Source of the DNA: Deltaproteobacteria bacterium
GTDB taxonomy: Bacteria; Desulfobacterota; Desulfuromonadia; Desulfuromonadales; BM103
Reading direction: 5' to 3'
Assembly: GCA_024636155.1 (NCBI GenBank)
Contig: JAGXHM010000047.1
Coordinates: forward strand, 1 to 49,929
DNA: 49,929 nucleotides
Both the position numbers and the translations under genes were made by a program. Positions 41,639-49,929 of the stretch are shown in pieces. The notes beneath the pieces are model-generated. The model was not told where the DNA came from and did not search any database. It saw nothing but the letters and a program-made list of their open reading frames with translations. The stretch's first letter is position 1. Each line of letters starts with the position of its first letter.

Positions 41639-42400
41639 TCATTCGCGTCCGTTGTAGACTGAAAGGAGCTGACTAGCGATGCTTATGGCGATCTCCCGTG
41701 GTGAATCACCACCGTTGTCGTGACCAATGGGGCAACGTACGGCAGAAAGATCGAGACCTTTTTCCGTCAGATTTTTTTCGACCCGGCCCCACTTGGTTTT
41801 GCTACCGATCATGCCGATGTAGCGAGTGGGGTGAGGAAGGACTTCTTCAAGGATTTGTTGGTCCACGCTACCGTTGAAAGTAAAGATGGCCACATAAGCT
41901 CGCTTGTCACACCAGTTGGCCTGTTCGATGAAATCGTTCCAGTGACAGTGATGGCGGATTGTTGCACTGGGGATCTCGGCAGAATTGATCCACTCATCCC
42001 GGTCATCAATCAGGTGGATACGAAAGGGGGTACCTTCAAGGACCTGACACAAGGATTGACCGATATGACCGGCACCAAACAGATAAAGGGAGGGATTATT
42101 GTTAATAACTTCCATGTACAACTCCATCGTCCCACCACAGGCGGGGAACTCGCCCTTCTGTTTAAGTGGCACCTCTGTGGTTCTGGAACAAGCATCCTCA
42201 AGGCACATCTGCGCATCTTCAAGGGCGTAATGTTCTACGACGCCTCCGCCGATGGTTCCGTAGAAAGTTCCATCAGCGAGAACGATCATCTTGGCGCCCT
42301 GCTTGCGGGGCGTTGATCCATTGCTTTTGGTGACGGTCACCAGCACGGCCAGCTGATCTTTTCGATGTATTTCGTCAAGCTTAGTTATCCAATCCCACAT
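41639..42400 (-). CDS. xdhC: XdhC-family molybdenum hydroxylase maturation factor
   Basis: 253 aa. N-terminal XdhC_CoxI domain (VTVTKSNGSTPRKQGAKM, TIGGGVVEHYAL, PACGGTMELYMEVI) and a Rossmann domain (LFGAGHIGQSLCQVL near 107, IGMIGSKTKWGRV near 196, CPIGHDNGGDSPREIAISI at the end). XdhC binds the sulfurated cofactor and inserts it into the hydroxylase. It is 187 bp downstream of the hydroxylase large subunit. Confidence 0.9.
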   Translation of the reverse strand: MWDWITKLDEIHRKDQLAVLVTVTKSNGSTPRKQGAKMIVLADGTFYGTIGGGVVEHYALEDAQMCLEDACSRTTEVPLKQKGEFPACGGTMELYMEVINNNPSLYLFGAGHIGQSLCQVLEGTPFRIHLIDDRDEWINSAEIPSATIRHHCHWNDFIEQANWCDKRAYVAIFTFNGSVDQQILEEVLPHPTRYIGMIGSKTKWGRVEKNLTEKGLDLSAVRCPIGHDNGGDSPREIAISIASQLLSVYNGRE

Positions 42401-42551
42401 AAATGGTCAGCCCTTTCCAAGCGTCTTTCGGACGTAAATCACTATATTCAATTCCCTATTTCAATGCCTGAGATTGAAGGTTTTCGCTTTTGAAGTGAAA
42501 TAAAGGTTCACAGGGATAGTAGCAGAGATCTGGGTTGCTGCCAATTTTATC

Positions 42552-42579
42552 AGGGGGGGGAAGGAGCCTCCCCCCCTGC
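42552..42579 (-). terminator. GC-rich hairpin after the hydroxylase operon
   Basis: CAGGGGGGG and CCCCCCCTG arms pair around a 9-nt loop. Only a weak T-rich tail follows on the minus strand, so it may attenuate rather than stop transcription into xdhC. Confidence 0.45.
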
Positions 42580-42587
42580 AGGTTATT

Positions 42588-44939
42588 CTAAGCGACTTTT
42601 TGTTCCGAAAGAGCCTGGAGAATCCTTTCAGGCGTAATCGGTGCTTCGGTAAACATAATGCCAAGAGCATGTGAGATGGCGTTGGCCGTTGCCCCCACCG
42701 GATTGACCGGACCTGCTTCGCCGACGCTTTTCATGCCAAACGGCGCGATCGGATCGGGCTGTTCGACCAGGATGGTGGTCATCTTGGGCATATCGGTCGG
42801 ACCGAGCATCTTGTAGTCGGTGAAACTGTTGTTGCGACACAGCCCAGCCTCGGTGTAGCAGGTCTCTTCGGTCAGAGTCATTCCGAGCGCCTGGTGAGCT
42901 CCACCCTGCAACTGCCCTTCGACCGCCATGGGGTTGATGGCCCGGCCGATATCGTGGGCGATGACCAATTCTATCACCTTGACTTCACCGGTCTCAATAT
43001 CGACCTCAACTTCCGCAAAGCAAGCGCCAAATGGAGGGGAGTTGTGCCCTGGGAAGTGACTGGCATATCCCGTGATCTGTCCTGGGACCCCGTTGGTCTC
43101 GCCGTTTTCTGGGTTGGTGAAGTTGTAAACCCCCGTGTGGCAGATCTCCATGACGGAGAGCCTCTTGTCACGGTCATGTTTGGCAAAGACTTGCCGATCT
43201 TTGATCTCAAGATCTTCTTCAGGAACTCCTAACCGAATGGCGGCGCGCTCGATGAGTTGACGTTTGACATCCTCACATGCCTTGATAACAGCACCCCCGC
43301 CGACATAGGTCGTCCGGCTGGCGTGAGAACCGATGTCGAAGCCGGCCGCATCCATATTGACAAGAATGTGAATCTCATCCATCGGCATACCGAGGGTATC
43401 CGCGGCGATCTGTTTGAGCACTGTGTGCGATCCCTGACCCAGATCTGAGCAGGAGAGAGTGATCACCACAGAAGCATCCTCGTTCATCTTGACCGTGCAG
43501 GTGGTGTGTTCCAGCAGCATCGGCATAGCCCCGCTGGTGTGGGTCATCACACCGACGCCGACACCTCGGCGCTTGCTGCCGCTCTGGTTGGCATACCGGG
43601 CACGCTTTTCCTTCCAACCGATCGCCTCGGCGCCACGCTCCAGGCACTCGTCGAGGGCACAGGATGAATAGGGAACGCCTATGCACCAGCCGTCATCGCC
43701 CACCCCCTTGTGCCATTTCTTCCGCCACTCAACGGGGTCGATATTGAGCTCAGTGCAGGCCCGGTCGACGATCTGTTCCAGAGCAAAGTTGGTCTGCGGA
43801 TTGCCGTAGCCACGGAAGGCGCCACTGGGAGCTTGATTTGTATAATAGGTGTCGCCCTTATAACGGATCGCACCGTACTTGTACATACCGGTCAGCCAGC
43901 CCCCAGTGGTAAATGGGACTCCGGAGGAATGCGAGAAGTAAGCCCCCGCATTGGATGTAAAGTGCGCGTCAACCGCAACAGGAGTTCCGTCTTTCTTCAC
44001 CCCCAGCTTGATCCAGTATTTACCGGGATGGCGGCTCTCCGAAGCGATCCAGTCTTCTTCCCTGGTCGATTGCACCTTGACAGGGCGACCCGGCACGGCC
44101 AGGGCCATGGCACAGGTTTCGGGTTCGAAGACCATGCCCAGCCGGCCGCCAAATCCGCCGCCGATAGTCGTGGAGATCAGGTTAACCCGGGAGATGGGCA
44201 GTTCAAAAAGGCGGGCCAGTTTGGGTTGGACACATTTGGGCATCTGGGTCGAGGTCCAGCAGTTCAATCGGCCGGTCTGGTCGTAATGAGCGACATAAGC
44301 ATGGGGCTCCATCTGACACTGTTTCACCTTCGGCAGATAAAAAGTCTCCTCGACGACCAGGTCGGCTTTCGCCATTTCGACATCCACGTCGCCCCAGCCG
44401 TAGGCATTACCAGGAAACATCTGCTCAGGGAGTTGGAAGGCCCTGTTGCCCGGCTTCCTTTCGTCGAACTGAAAAGCATCAGGCCTGGCAGACTCTTCTG
44501 CACTCAGATAGACCGGCAATGGCTCATAGAGCACCTTGACTTTTCCGGCAGCAATTTCGGCAATTTCTTCACTTTCCGCAATGATCCCGCAGATGGCGTC
44601 ACCCTGATGTCGGACATGATCAGTGAAAATCCGCTGGTCTTCAATATCACCCAGAAGCTGACCCATTTCTTCCGGCACCATCAGGTCCAAAACTCCGGTG
44701 TTGTAGTTCTTTTGCGTAACATCCTTGGGCGCCAGCACTTTGACGACCCCCGGCACCTTTGCGGCATCGGAAAGGTCGAGTTTGAGCACTCTGGCGTGGG
44801 CATGGTCCCAGCAGCGGACGATCTTGCCATAGAGCATGCCTGGCAGCTGCAGATCCGCTGCGTAAACAGCCTGACCGCAGGCCTTCTCCCTGGCGTCTAA
44901 CTTGGGAACATTCTTGCCGACATAGGTTTTTTCGCTCAT
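42588..44939 (-). CDS. Molybdenum hydroxylase large (Mo-binding) subunit, xanthine dehydrogenase family
   Basis: 783 aa. Complete domain set: first domain YVGKNVPKLDAREKACGQAVYAAD, then GGGFGGR (~270), APSGAFRGYGNPQ (~380), SDLGQGSHTVL (~505), GSHASRTTYVGG (~545) and VGEAGPVNP near 740, whose glutamate is the catalytic base. The substrate is not clear: 4-hydroxybenzoyl-CoA reductase is the obvious aromatic-pathway candidate, but the FAD subunit lacks that enzyme's extra cluster. Presence of YqeB and YqeC points to a selenium-dependent hydroxylase, e.g. for a purine or N-heterocycle. It overlaps the small subunit as ATGA. Confidence 0.85.
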   Translation of the reverse strand: MSEKTYVGKNVPKLDAREKACGQAVYAADLQLPGMLYGKIVRCWDHAHARVLKLDLSDAAKVPGVVKVLAPKDVTQKNYNTGVLDLMVPEEMGQLLGDIEDQRIFTDHVRHQGDAICGIIAESEEIAEIAAGKVKVLYEPLPVYLSAEESARPDAFQFDERKPGNRAFQLPEQMFPGNAYGWGDVDVEMAKADLVVEETFYLPKVKQCQMEPHAYVAHYDQTGRLNCWTSTQMPKCVQPKLARLFELPISRVNLISTTIGGGFGGRLGMVFEPETCAMALAVPGRPVKVQSTREEDWIASESRHPGKYWIKLGVKKDGTPVAVDAHFTSNAGAYFSHSSGVPFTTGGWLTGMYKYGAIRYKGDTYYTNQAPSGAFRGYGNPQTNFALEQIVDRACTELNIDPVEWRKKWHKGVGDDGWCIGVPYSSCALDECLERGAEAIGWKEKRARYANQSGSKRRGVGVGVMTHTSGAMPMLLEHTTCTVKMNEDASVVITLSCSDLGQGSHTVLKQIAADTLGMPMDEIHILVNMDAAGFDIGSHASRTTYVGGGAVIKACEDVKRQLIERAAIRLGVPEEDLEIKDRQVFAKHDRDKRLSVMEICHTGVYNFTNPENGETNGVPGQITGYASHFPGHNSPPFGACFAEVEVDIETGEVKVIELVIAHDIGRAINPMAVEGQLQGGAHQALGMTLTEETCYTEAGLCRNNSFTDYKMLGPTDMPKMTTILVEQPDPIAPFGMKSVGEAGPVNPVGATANAISHALGIMFTEAPITPERILQALSEQKVA

Positions 44940-45445
44940 TGTCCCATGCCTCCTGATTTCTGGATTTGCGAGTTATCCAACATCTGGCTGGCGCGCTGTA
45001 CGGCCAAAACAATTTTTTCATAACCGGTGCAGCGGCAGATATTGCCTTCCAACCCTTCGCGGATTTCATCTTCGCTGGGATGCGGATTGTTGGCCAGGAT
45101 ACTGGCTGTTTTCATGATCATCCCCGGTGTGCAGTAGCCGCACTGGATGGCACCTTCTTCGATAAAAGCAATCTGGATCGGATGCAGCTCACCGTCCCGT
45201 GTCATGCCGCCAACGGTAGTAATGTGTCGTCCTTCAGCTTCCACAGCCAGGGTCAAGCAGGAGCAGATGCTCTCTTTACCGTCCATCAGAACCGTGCACC
45301 CACCACACTCTCCGGTACCACAGCCATATTTGGTCTCTGTCAGCTTGAGGTCATCACGCAATGCCTGAAGAAGGGTCCGGTTGACCGGCGCTTCGAAGCG
45401 GTGATCCCTGCCATTGACACAGAGTGTCATGATTTTGGTTTTCAT
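44936..45445 (-). CDS. Molybdenum hydroxylase 2Fe-2S subunit
   Basis: 169 aa. Plant-type cluster CGTGECGGC...C (~42-62) and the second cluster CGYCTPGM...CRCTG (~103-140), the standard pair for the small subunit. The ATG at 45445 has AAGGAGA 5-6 nt upstream; the earlier ATG at 45466 does not. The end has a short hydrophilic tail. It lies between the FAD and Mo subunit genes. Confidence 0.9.
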   Translation of the reverse strand: MKTKIMTLCVNGRDHRFEAPVNRTLLQALRDDLKLTETKYGCGTGECGGCTVLMDGKESICSCLTLAVEAEGRHITTVGGMTRDGELHPIQIAFIEEGAIQCGYCTPGMIMKTASILANNPHPSEDEIREGLEGNICRCTGYEKIVLAVQRASQMLDNSQIQKSGGMGQ

Positions 45446-45483
45446 AATTGTCTCCTTATCTATCAACTTACGATGAATCGCGT

Positions 45484-46356
45484 CTAGTGTGTCCCTACGG
45501 CCTTTTCAATCACCCGTCTGAGGATGACCCCGGCAACTTGACGCCGGTACTCCTCTGTCGAACGTTGGTCATCAATGGGCGCGATCTCTTCCTGAGCAGA
45601 AGCAGCTAACTGTTCCAGCAGTTCACCAGTGATCTGCTGCCCTTCCAGAAGTTTCTCGGTCTGCTTCAGACGCACAAGGATGGGACCAACGCAACCCATG
45701 GCAATCCGGGCCCGCTGACAAGTGTTCTGTTTCATTTCGAGACAAACAGCTACGTTAATTTTGGCGAGATCTTCGTGAACCCGGGTCATGCGGATGAAAG
45801 CAGAGCGGGTTGTCGATGTTGGCTCCGGGATACGAAGTTCCACCGCCAGCTCATCATTTTTCCGCTCCGTAACGCCGTAGGCAACCCAGAAATCGTCGAT
45901 ACCGACAAGCCTCTCACCTTGAGGCCCCTGCAGAACCACCTGGCCGCCAAGCGCCAGGATGGCACAGGAGCAGTCACCGGCTGGAGAACCGCGCAGGACA
46001 TTGCCCATCACAGTCGCCATGTTGCGGATCTGCGGAGTGGCAAAAGTCGAGGCCGCCTGGTACAGAGCCGGAAATTTTTCGGCAACATCCGGGTGTTCAA
46101 GGAGTTGGACTATCTTGACCTTGGCACCAATTATGAGCCCTTCACCAGGTATGTAGTTCAGGTAATCCAGCTCATCGAGTCCGGAAAGCCTGAGGAGATA
46201 AGTGGGCTTAACTTTGCGGATGTAGTTCCACAACAGCATATCCGTCCCTCCGGCCAGAACCGAGACCTGGCCCTGGTGCTGCGACAGCATAGCAACCGCT
46301 TCGGGAATACTTTGCGGCGTGAGAAGATCAAACTGAGGTAATACTCGACTGCTCAT
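45484..46356 (-). CDS. Molybdenum hydroxylase FAD-binding subunit
   Basis: 290 aa. FAD motifs are VLAGGTDML (~34-42) and ATPQIRNMATVMGNVLRGSPAGDCSCA (in pieces ~105-130), with the CO-dehydrogenase C-terminal domain. The AGDCSC segment runs straight on after the GN turn with no roughly 40-residue insert, so the 4Fe-4S cluster of 4-hydroxybenzoyl-CoA reductase is absent. ATG at 46356 has AAGGGGA upstream; 32 earlier in-frame codons are not family sequence. First gene of the operon. Confidence 0.85.
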   Translation of the reverse strand: MSSRVLPQFDLLTPQSIPEAVAMLSQHQGQVSVLAGGTDMLLWNYIRKVKPTYLLRLSGLDELDYLNYIPGEGLIIGAKVKIVQLLEHPDVAEKFPALYQAASTFATPQIRNMATVMGNVLRGSPAGDCSCAILALGGQVVLQGPQGERLVGIDDFWVAYGVTERKNDELAVELRIPEPTSTTRSAFIRMTRVHEDLAKINVAVCLEMKQNTCQRARIAMGCVGPILVRLKQTEKLLEGQQITGELLEQLAASAQEEIAPIDDQRSTEEYRRQVAGVILRRVIEKAVGTH

Positions 46357-46896
46357 GGGTTCCCCTTTTTTGTTATCCAAACTTTGTTGGAAAAAATTCA
46401 GCCTTGTTAGCAAAATATGTCTCAGAAAGCACACCTGAATTCTTTGCGACAATTGAGTCGCAGCGACAGCCTCCTGAAGTTGTCTTTCCGAATTTATCTA
46501 GCAGCCGCGATGCGGGGTTGGCCTGCAGACACGAAAAGTATTTTCTCTGCAGGCGTCATACGCAACGCTCCAGCTTTAATCCGCTATAAGCTGAATATTA
46601 TTTTGCAAGTCACATGCCGTACTGAAACCTTGCCTTGTTCGCCCTCTTAACATGCTGAAAAAATAACGTTTTTCGTCTATTTATCACGACAATGATAAAC
46701 CAGAACAAATGAGCTTGTATCCCGAAATTCTGGCAATTTCCCAATATATTAGGAGTCCCGAAATCTCAGATAAAACATTGTTCTTCTTTTACAGATCAGT
46801 TCACCAAAGAAAGGTGAACAACGAACAAAAAAGTGGGGGGTGCGATTTCTCGCACCCCCTATAAATTGCTTCTGTTCGGTTTTGTTCAGCCGTTAA
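46357..46896. other. Gene-free region between hydroxylase operon and second DUF1329 gene
   Basis: It contains the DUF1329 terminator (46829-46859). No operator copy is present here and no promoter stood out, so the hydroxylase operon does not obviously belong to the bam/pad regulon. Confidence 0.5.
46829..46859 (-). terminator. Terminator of the second DUF1329 gene
   Basis: A 9-bp stem GGGGGTGCG/CGCACCCCC with a 6-nt loop, followed on the minus strand by CACTTTTTTG, 38 nt after the stop. Confidence 0.85.
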
Positions 46897-48204
46897 CTAT
46901 TGACCTCTTTTACGCAGGTACTGCGGGGTGAACTGGTCCTCCGAAACCGAGGCCGGATCGTTGTGGGCATGGAACTGGCCAGTGGTGCAGTGATTCGCCT
47001 GGGTGTCGATCATCGTGAAAGAGTCCCACTGCGCGACACCCGAGCCCTTGTTGATGGCGAGGTGATGGTCAGGATGCGATTCGCCGATCAACCAGGTTTT
47101 CCAGAGCTTGCCAGCGCGATCGTAAGAGACCGTGCGGCTGAAGAAACCGGTCTGAGCATCCATGTACATGATGCGCTTGCTGATTGGGTGTCCCGGATCG
47201 ACAGGGGTCGCTTCGATCAAATAGACCTTGCGCAGCTGCCAGGTCACCAAGGGGAAACAATCGCCCTGGCCACCGAATTTCACGTAGCGATAGCCGTCCG
47301 GTTCTGTGAACTCGTCTGACAACTCTTTGAGTTCGTTGTGGTTGTAGAAAGGAAGGAGGAGTTTTTTGGTACCAAGGTACTTCCAGTTGTTATCGGCGAC
47401 GCGATTATTGTAGCCCTCGAAGTCCTCGATCATGAGGTCGGAACCGAGAAAGGCATCAGTCGTCTGACCGGAAGAGAGGCGCCTTACACGACGCTGAAAG
47501 CCGAGATAGAGCCAGGCGTTGTCACGCTTCAGGTCGTCTTCGTGACGCTGAATGAGCAACTGAGTGTTCTTGACGTCGTAGGGCTCTTCCACACCGATAT
47601 ACAAGCCTCTAAAAATATCTGAGGGGTTGGGGGTGATATCTGGGATCGGGTCCGCAGTGGTGCGGTGCTTGAAGTTCAGGGAGTGCACTTCCAGCTTGAT
47701 CTGGCGCTCGAGCTTGCCGCTGTTCATATCCCGATACTTCCAGTAGAACGGGTAGATGGTTCCGCCGTCCCCGGCAATCAGAGCGTACTTGTTGTTCCAG
47801 GCGAGTTTTTCACCAGCCTTGGCATCATCACTGCTCGGCTCTGCTACAAACGGCCTGCCAGCAATGAAATCGACCAGGTTGCCTTCGCCCAGCTTGGTGC
47901 TGCCGAAATTTTTGCGGGTCGCCTCAACGTATGGTACAGGCGGGTCGAACGAGGTGGTTTCGGCTATGGTGAACTCGTACATGCCGTCCTTGATGAATTG
48001 ATACATTGCCACATCGAGAGAATCTTTGTACTTCTCGACATTGGCCTGGTTGACCACAGTCCCCGGTTTGAATTTAACCGGATCGACCTCAAAGTTCTTG
48101 TAAGGGAACAGGGACGTATCCACATCGGCCGCCGTCGCAGCATAAGCCGCACCGGTCATTGCCATAAGCCCTGCCACAAATAGTGCACAAACCTTTTTAT
48201 TCAT
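46897..48204 (-). CDS. DUF1329 protein, second copy
   Basis: 435 aa. Signal peptide MNKKVCALFVAGLMAMTGAAYA, then GTVVNQANVEKYKDSL and the family's ending PISKRIMYMDAQTGFFSRTVSYDRAGKLWKTW in pieces. GAGGAG lies 8 nt before the ATG at 48204; the longer frame to 48255 has no ribosome site. It follows the DUF1302 gene as in the first set (6991-9793), with clear divergence between the two copies. It probably serves a different substrate or transporter. Confidence 0.8.
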   Translation of the reverse strand: MNKKVCALFVAGLMAMTGAAYAATAADVDTSLFPYKNFEVDPVKFKPGTVVNQANVEKYKDSLDVAMYQFIKDGMYEFTIAETTSFDPPVPYVEATRKNFGSTKLGEGNLVDFIAGRPFVAEPSSDDAKAGEKLAWNNKYALIAGDGGTIYPFYWKYRDMNSGKLERQIKLEVHSLNFKHRTTADPIPDITPNPSDIFRGLYIGVEEPYDVKNTQLLIQRHEDDLKRDNAWLYLGFQRRVRRLSSGQTTDAFLGSDLMIEDFEGYNNRVADNNWKYLGTKKLLLPFYNHNELKELSDEFTEPDGYRYVKFGGQGDCFPLVTWQLRKVYLIEATPVDPGHPISKRIMYMDAQTGFFSRTVSYDRAGKLWKTWLIGESHPDHHLAINKGSGVAQWDSFTMIDTQANHCTTGQFHAHNDPASVSEDQFTPQYLRKRGQ

Positions 48205-48282
48205 TGTTATTCTCCTCTTCATGGTAATTTTTCTGATTCCCATATCTTTCAGCACAAATGCGTAAGCGATTTACTTGTGTCA

Positions 48283-48319
48283 GGGATTGTGCCGACGATT
48301 GCAATGTCGGCACAATCCC
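48283..48319. other. Perfect intercistronic hairpin between DUF1302 and DUF1329
   Basis: GGGATTGTGCCGAC (48283-48296) and GTCGGCACAATCCC (48306-48319) form a perfect 14-bp stem with a 9-nt loop, and no T-run follows on either strand. It lies 20 nt after the DUF1302 stop, before the DUF1329 leader. It looks like an mRNA processing or stability element giving unequal expression of the two genes, or an operator for a dimeric regulator. Confidence 0.7.
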
Positions 48320-48339
48320 CTTGTGATCAAACACGTCTC

Positions 48340-49929
48340 TTAAAAAGCATAACGGAGTGCGATGGAGAACTCGTCTACATCTTGCGCCATGCCGATCGGT
48401 CCGGAGCGGAAACGACCGAGCGGTTCGAAACCATTTATGCCGATCGGCATCGGGACCGAGGTCGCAGGATCGCCATGAAATGGGGTTGCCGTATCAGGCG
48501 GGAACTGGTTGGCGGCGCGTACGTCGTTGAATTTGCGTGCACCGGTACCGACCTTGAAGTTGGCCTTGGCGGTCATACTCAGTTTGTCGGTGATCAACCA
48601 GTTGATGCTCGGCTCAATGGCTGTCGCCTCGGCCTCGAAATCATGGGCCATCAGGATCTGTGGGCTCAGGCGATCCTGCATCCACCAGCCCTTGACCAGC
48701 AACGTAGCGATGTAGTTGTCCTTCCAGTCAGGCATGCCGACTTGGCCAAGGGGTGCATCGTAAAGCTCGTGATCAAGGAGATGCTGACCAAAAACCTGGC
48801 CGGAAATCAGGAACGCCTTCTTCTCGTTCAGGAAAGGGATAAAGGTGCTGCGGTCAATGCCGAGTACCCAGCGGACCACGGCCGATTCTGAGTAAAGCTT
48901 GGGCCGGGCCGTATTGGCGAACTCTTCGCCGGTGGTGTAAGCAGCTTCGAGTCGGATAACCGACTTAACAGAATCAGCGTAATAATCAAGCGAACCGCCA
49001 AACAGGTTGACTCGTGGGAAAGCGATATCGAAGGCTGGCAGGTAATCGCGAGGTATTTCCGTTAAATCACCATGAAGTGGTCCCCAGAGATTCAATGCAG
49101 GGATGCCGCCACGTAGCGTCGGCAGCTGCTGACGGAAGTGCAGGGCATTCAGCGAGAAGCCAAGGTCCTTGTATACGCCCTCGACCTTGGCACCAATCTG
49201 GGTGTTGTCGAGCGACCAGCTGGGCAGATCCGCGTCGCGGATACCGATGGTGTGAGGCTTAAAATTGATCGCGGTGTTTCCGAAAGCAAAGTTGCCGACT
49301 GTGCCTCCATTATCCCAGACGTTTTTCATGCCGCGGAAGAAGGAGCCTGCGTCCAGAATCTGGTTTGGGGTACCGCTCTGGCCGAGATTGGAGGGGCGGA
49401 ACTTGTCAAAATTCCAGACCACAGAAAAGTTCAGGTCGTCGAAGATCTTACCTGCGCCGGTGCGGTATTCGGCTTGCAGCATCCACATCGGGATGCGGAT
49501 ATCTTCCAGCTCGTCGTAGATGTTGTTGCGTGAATAATCGACCGGGTTGATGACGTCGAGGACCCGGAACAGGTCGGTGCGCCCCCAGATGACCTGCTGG
49601 CGGCCGAGTTTCAGACCCAGCTCTTTGTCGCCAACCGGGATGCTGCCGCTGATATAAAACTCGCGCAGCCAGTCCTGACGGTCATTAAACTCGGGAAAAC
49701 GTAACTCGTCGAGGTCTGCATCCATATAATCGTCGATGCAACCGCGTGAGTCTTTGTCGCAGGGACGCACCGGGACTGCTAGGTCAAGACCGCCATCAAC
49801 ACTGTGCAGATACTGGCCAAGATTCTCCAGACCTTCATTAGGGTTTGCCGCTCCGTCAAAGTCACCATAAGGCAGGACGACTGGGAAAGTCCCTGGCCCT
49901 GTCGTATTCGGTCCAAAGGGAACGTCCAG
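48340..49929 (-). CDS. DUF1302 outer-membrane barrel, second copy (5' end beyond window)
   Basis: 530 codons are open to the window edge with no start in sight; the true N-terminus lies outside. The family signature LGLKLGRQQVIWGRTDLFRVLDVINP is present and the chain ends in SIALRYAF, a terminal phenylalanine as in outer-membrane barrels. A cysteine pair brackets the segment CDKDSRGC near the loop before it. It is paired with the second DUF1329 gene downstream. RND and YCF48 partners may lie beyond the edge, as in the 6991-13281 operon. Confidence 0.8.
   Translation of the reverse strand: MDVPFGPNTTGPGTFPVVLPYGDFDGAANPNEGLENLGQYLHSVDGGLDLAVPVRPCDKDSRGCIDDYMDADLDELRFPEFNDRQDWLREFYISGSIPVGDKELGLKLGRQQVIWGRTDLFRVLDVINPVDYSRNNIYDELEDIRIPMWMLQAEYRTGAGKIFDDLNFSVVWNFDKFRPSNLGQSGTPNQILDAGSFFRGMKNVWDNGGTVGNFAFGNTAINFKPHTIGIRDADLPSWSLDNTQIGAKVEGVYKDLGFSLNALHFRQQLPTLRGGIPALNLWGPLHGDLTEIPRDYLPAFDIAFPRVNLFGGSLDYYADSVKSVIRLEAAYTTGEEFANTARPKLYSESAVVRWVLGIDRSTFIPFLNEKKAFLISGQVFGQHLLDHELYDAPLGQVGMPDWKDNYIATLLVKGWWMQDRLSPQILMAHDFEAEATAIEPSINWLITDKLSMTAKANFKVGTGARKFNDVRAANQFPPDTATPFHGDPATSVPMPIGINGFEPLGRFRSGPIGMAQDVDEFSIALRYAF

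Noticed and set aside
43710-44900. 396-codon plus-strand frame inside the hydroxylase large subunit
   Set aside because: It is antisense to a complete xanthine-dehydrogenase-family gene whose motifs are all intact.
42588-46356. Calling the hydroxylase 4-hydroxybenzoyl-CoA reductase (hcrABC/pcmRST)
   Set aside because: The FAD subunit lacks the cysteine-bearing insert diagnostic for that enzyme, and YqeB/YqeC suggest a different class. Kept as a generic molybdenum hydroxylase.

Overview
The window looks like a chromosomal catabolic island from a strictly anaerobic, Gram-negative, aromatic-degrading bacterium, most plausibly a Geobacter/Desulfuromonas-like member of the Desulfobacterota. The basis is a class II (tungsten, BamB-type) benzoyl-CoA reductase, a phenylacetyl-CoA to benzoyl-CoA module of the Pad type, two sets of envelope proteins with outer-membrane barrel ends, and many molybdenum/tungsten enzymes. 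GC is moderate. No rRNA, tRNA, CRISPR array or intact insertion sequence was recognised.

Layout. 1-2945 (minus): bamB, bamC and the start of bamD, running off the left edge. 3473-5333: a VOC-fold protein (minus), then a GNAT and an Rrf2 regulator (plus). 5784-6596: fdhD. 6991-13281 (minus): an envelope operon YCF48-like / RND (MMPL) / DUF1302 barrel / DUF1329. 13947-22235 (minus): a seven-gene pad operon (padB, C, D, E, a fused padH-padF, padG, padI). 22984-26978: YitT-type membrane protein, SDR, RidA-like protein, a small membrane protein and a metal-dependent cyclase/hydrolase. 27441-29322 (minus): moaA, MOSC and hotdog thioesterase. 29459-33869: three SAM methyltransferases around a PAS histidine kinase and a response regulator. 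34088-36536 (minus): tandem-hotdog thioesterase and a 3-oxoadipyl-CoA-thiolase-like gene. 36821-46356 (minus): a three-subunit molybdenum hydroxylase, its maturation genes (XdhC, YqeB, YqeC, MocA types) and modABC. 46897-49929 (minus): a second DUF1302/DUF1329 pair, cut by the right edge.

How the genes work together (inference). PadBCD would oxidise phenylacetyl-CoA to phenylglyoxylate and pass electrons to the membrane. PadE/HF/G/I would decarboxylate phenylglyoxylate to benzoyl-CoA. The Bam complex would dearomatise benzoyl-CoA. Molybdate uptake, MoaA and the MocA/XdhC genes supply pterin cofactor. Thioesterases may release CoA from dead-end thioesters. The envelope operons may move hydrophobic aromatics across or out of the outer membrane.

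The most striking signal is not a gene. A 14-bp asymmetric dyad, GGTATTnnnGTACC, recurs in at least nine gene-free regions, in front of bamB, the VOC gene, GNAT-Rrf2, padB (twice, one degenerate), SDR/RidA, the small membrane protein, the cyclase, moaA and the tandem thioesterase. It usually overlaps a TTGACA-type promoter. This defines a local regulon joining catabolic, cofactor and unexplained genes. The neighbouring Rrf2 protein is the best candidate regulator.
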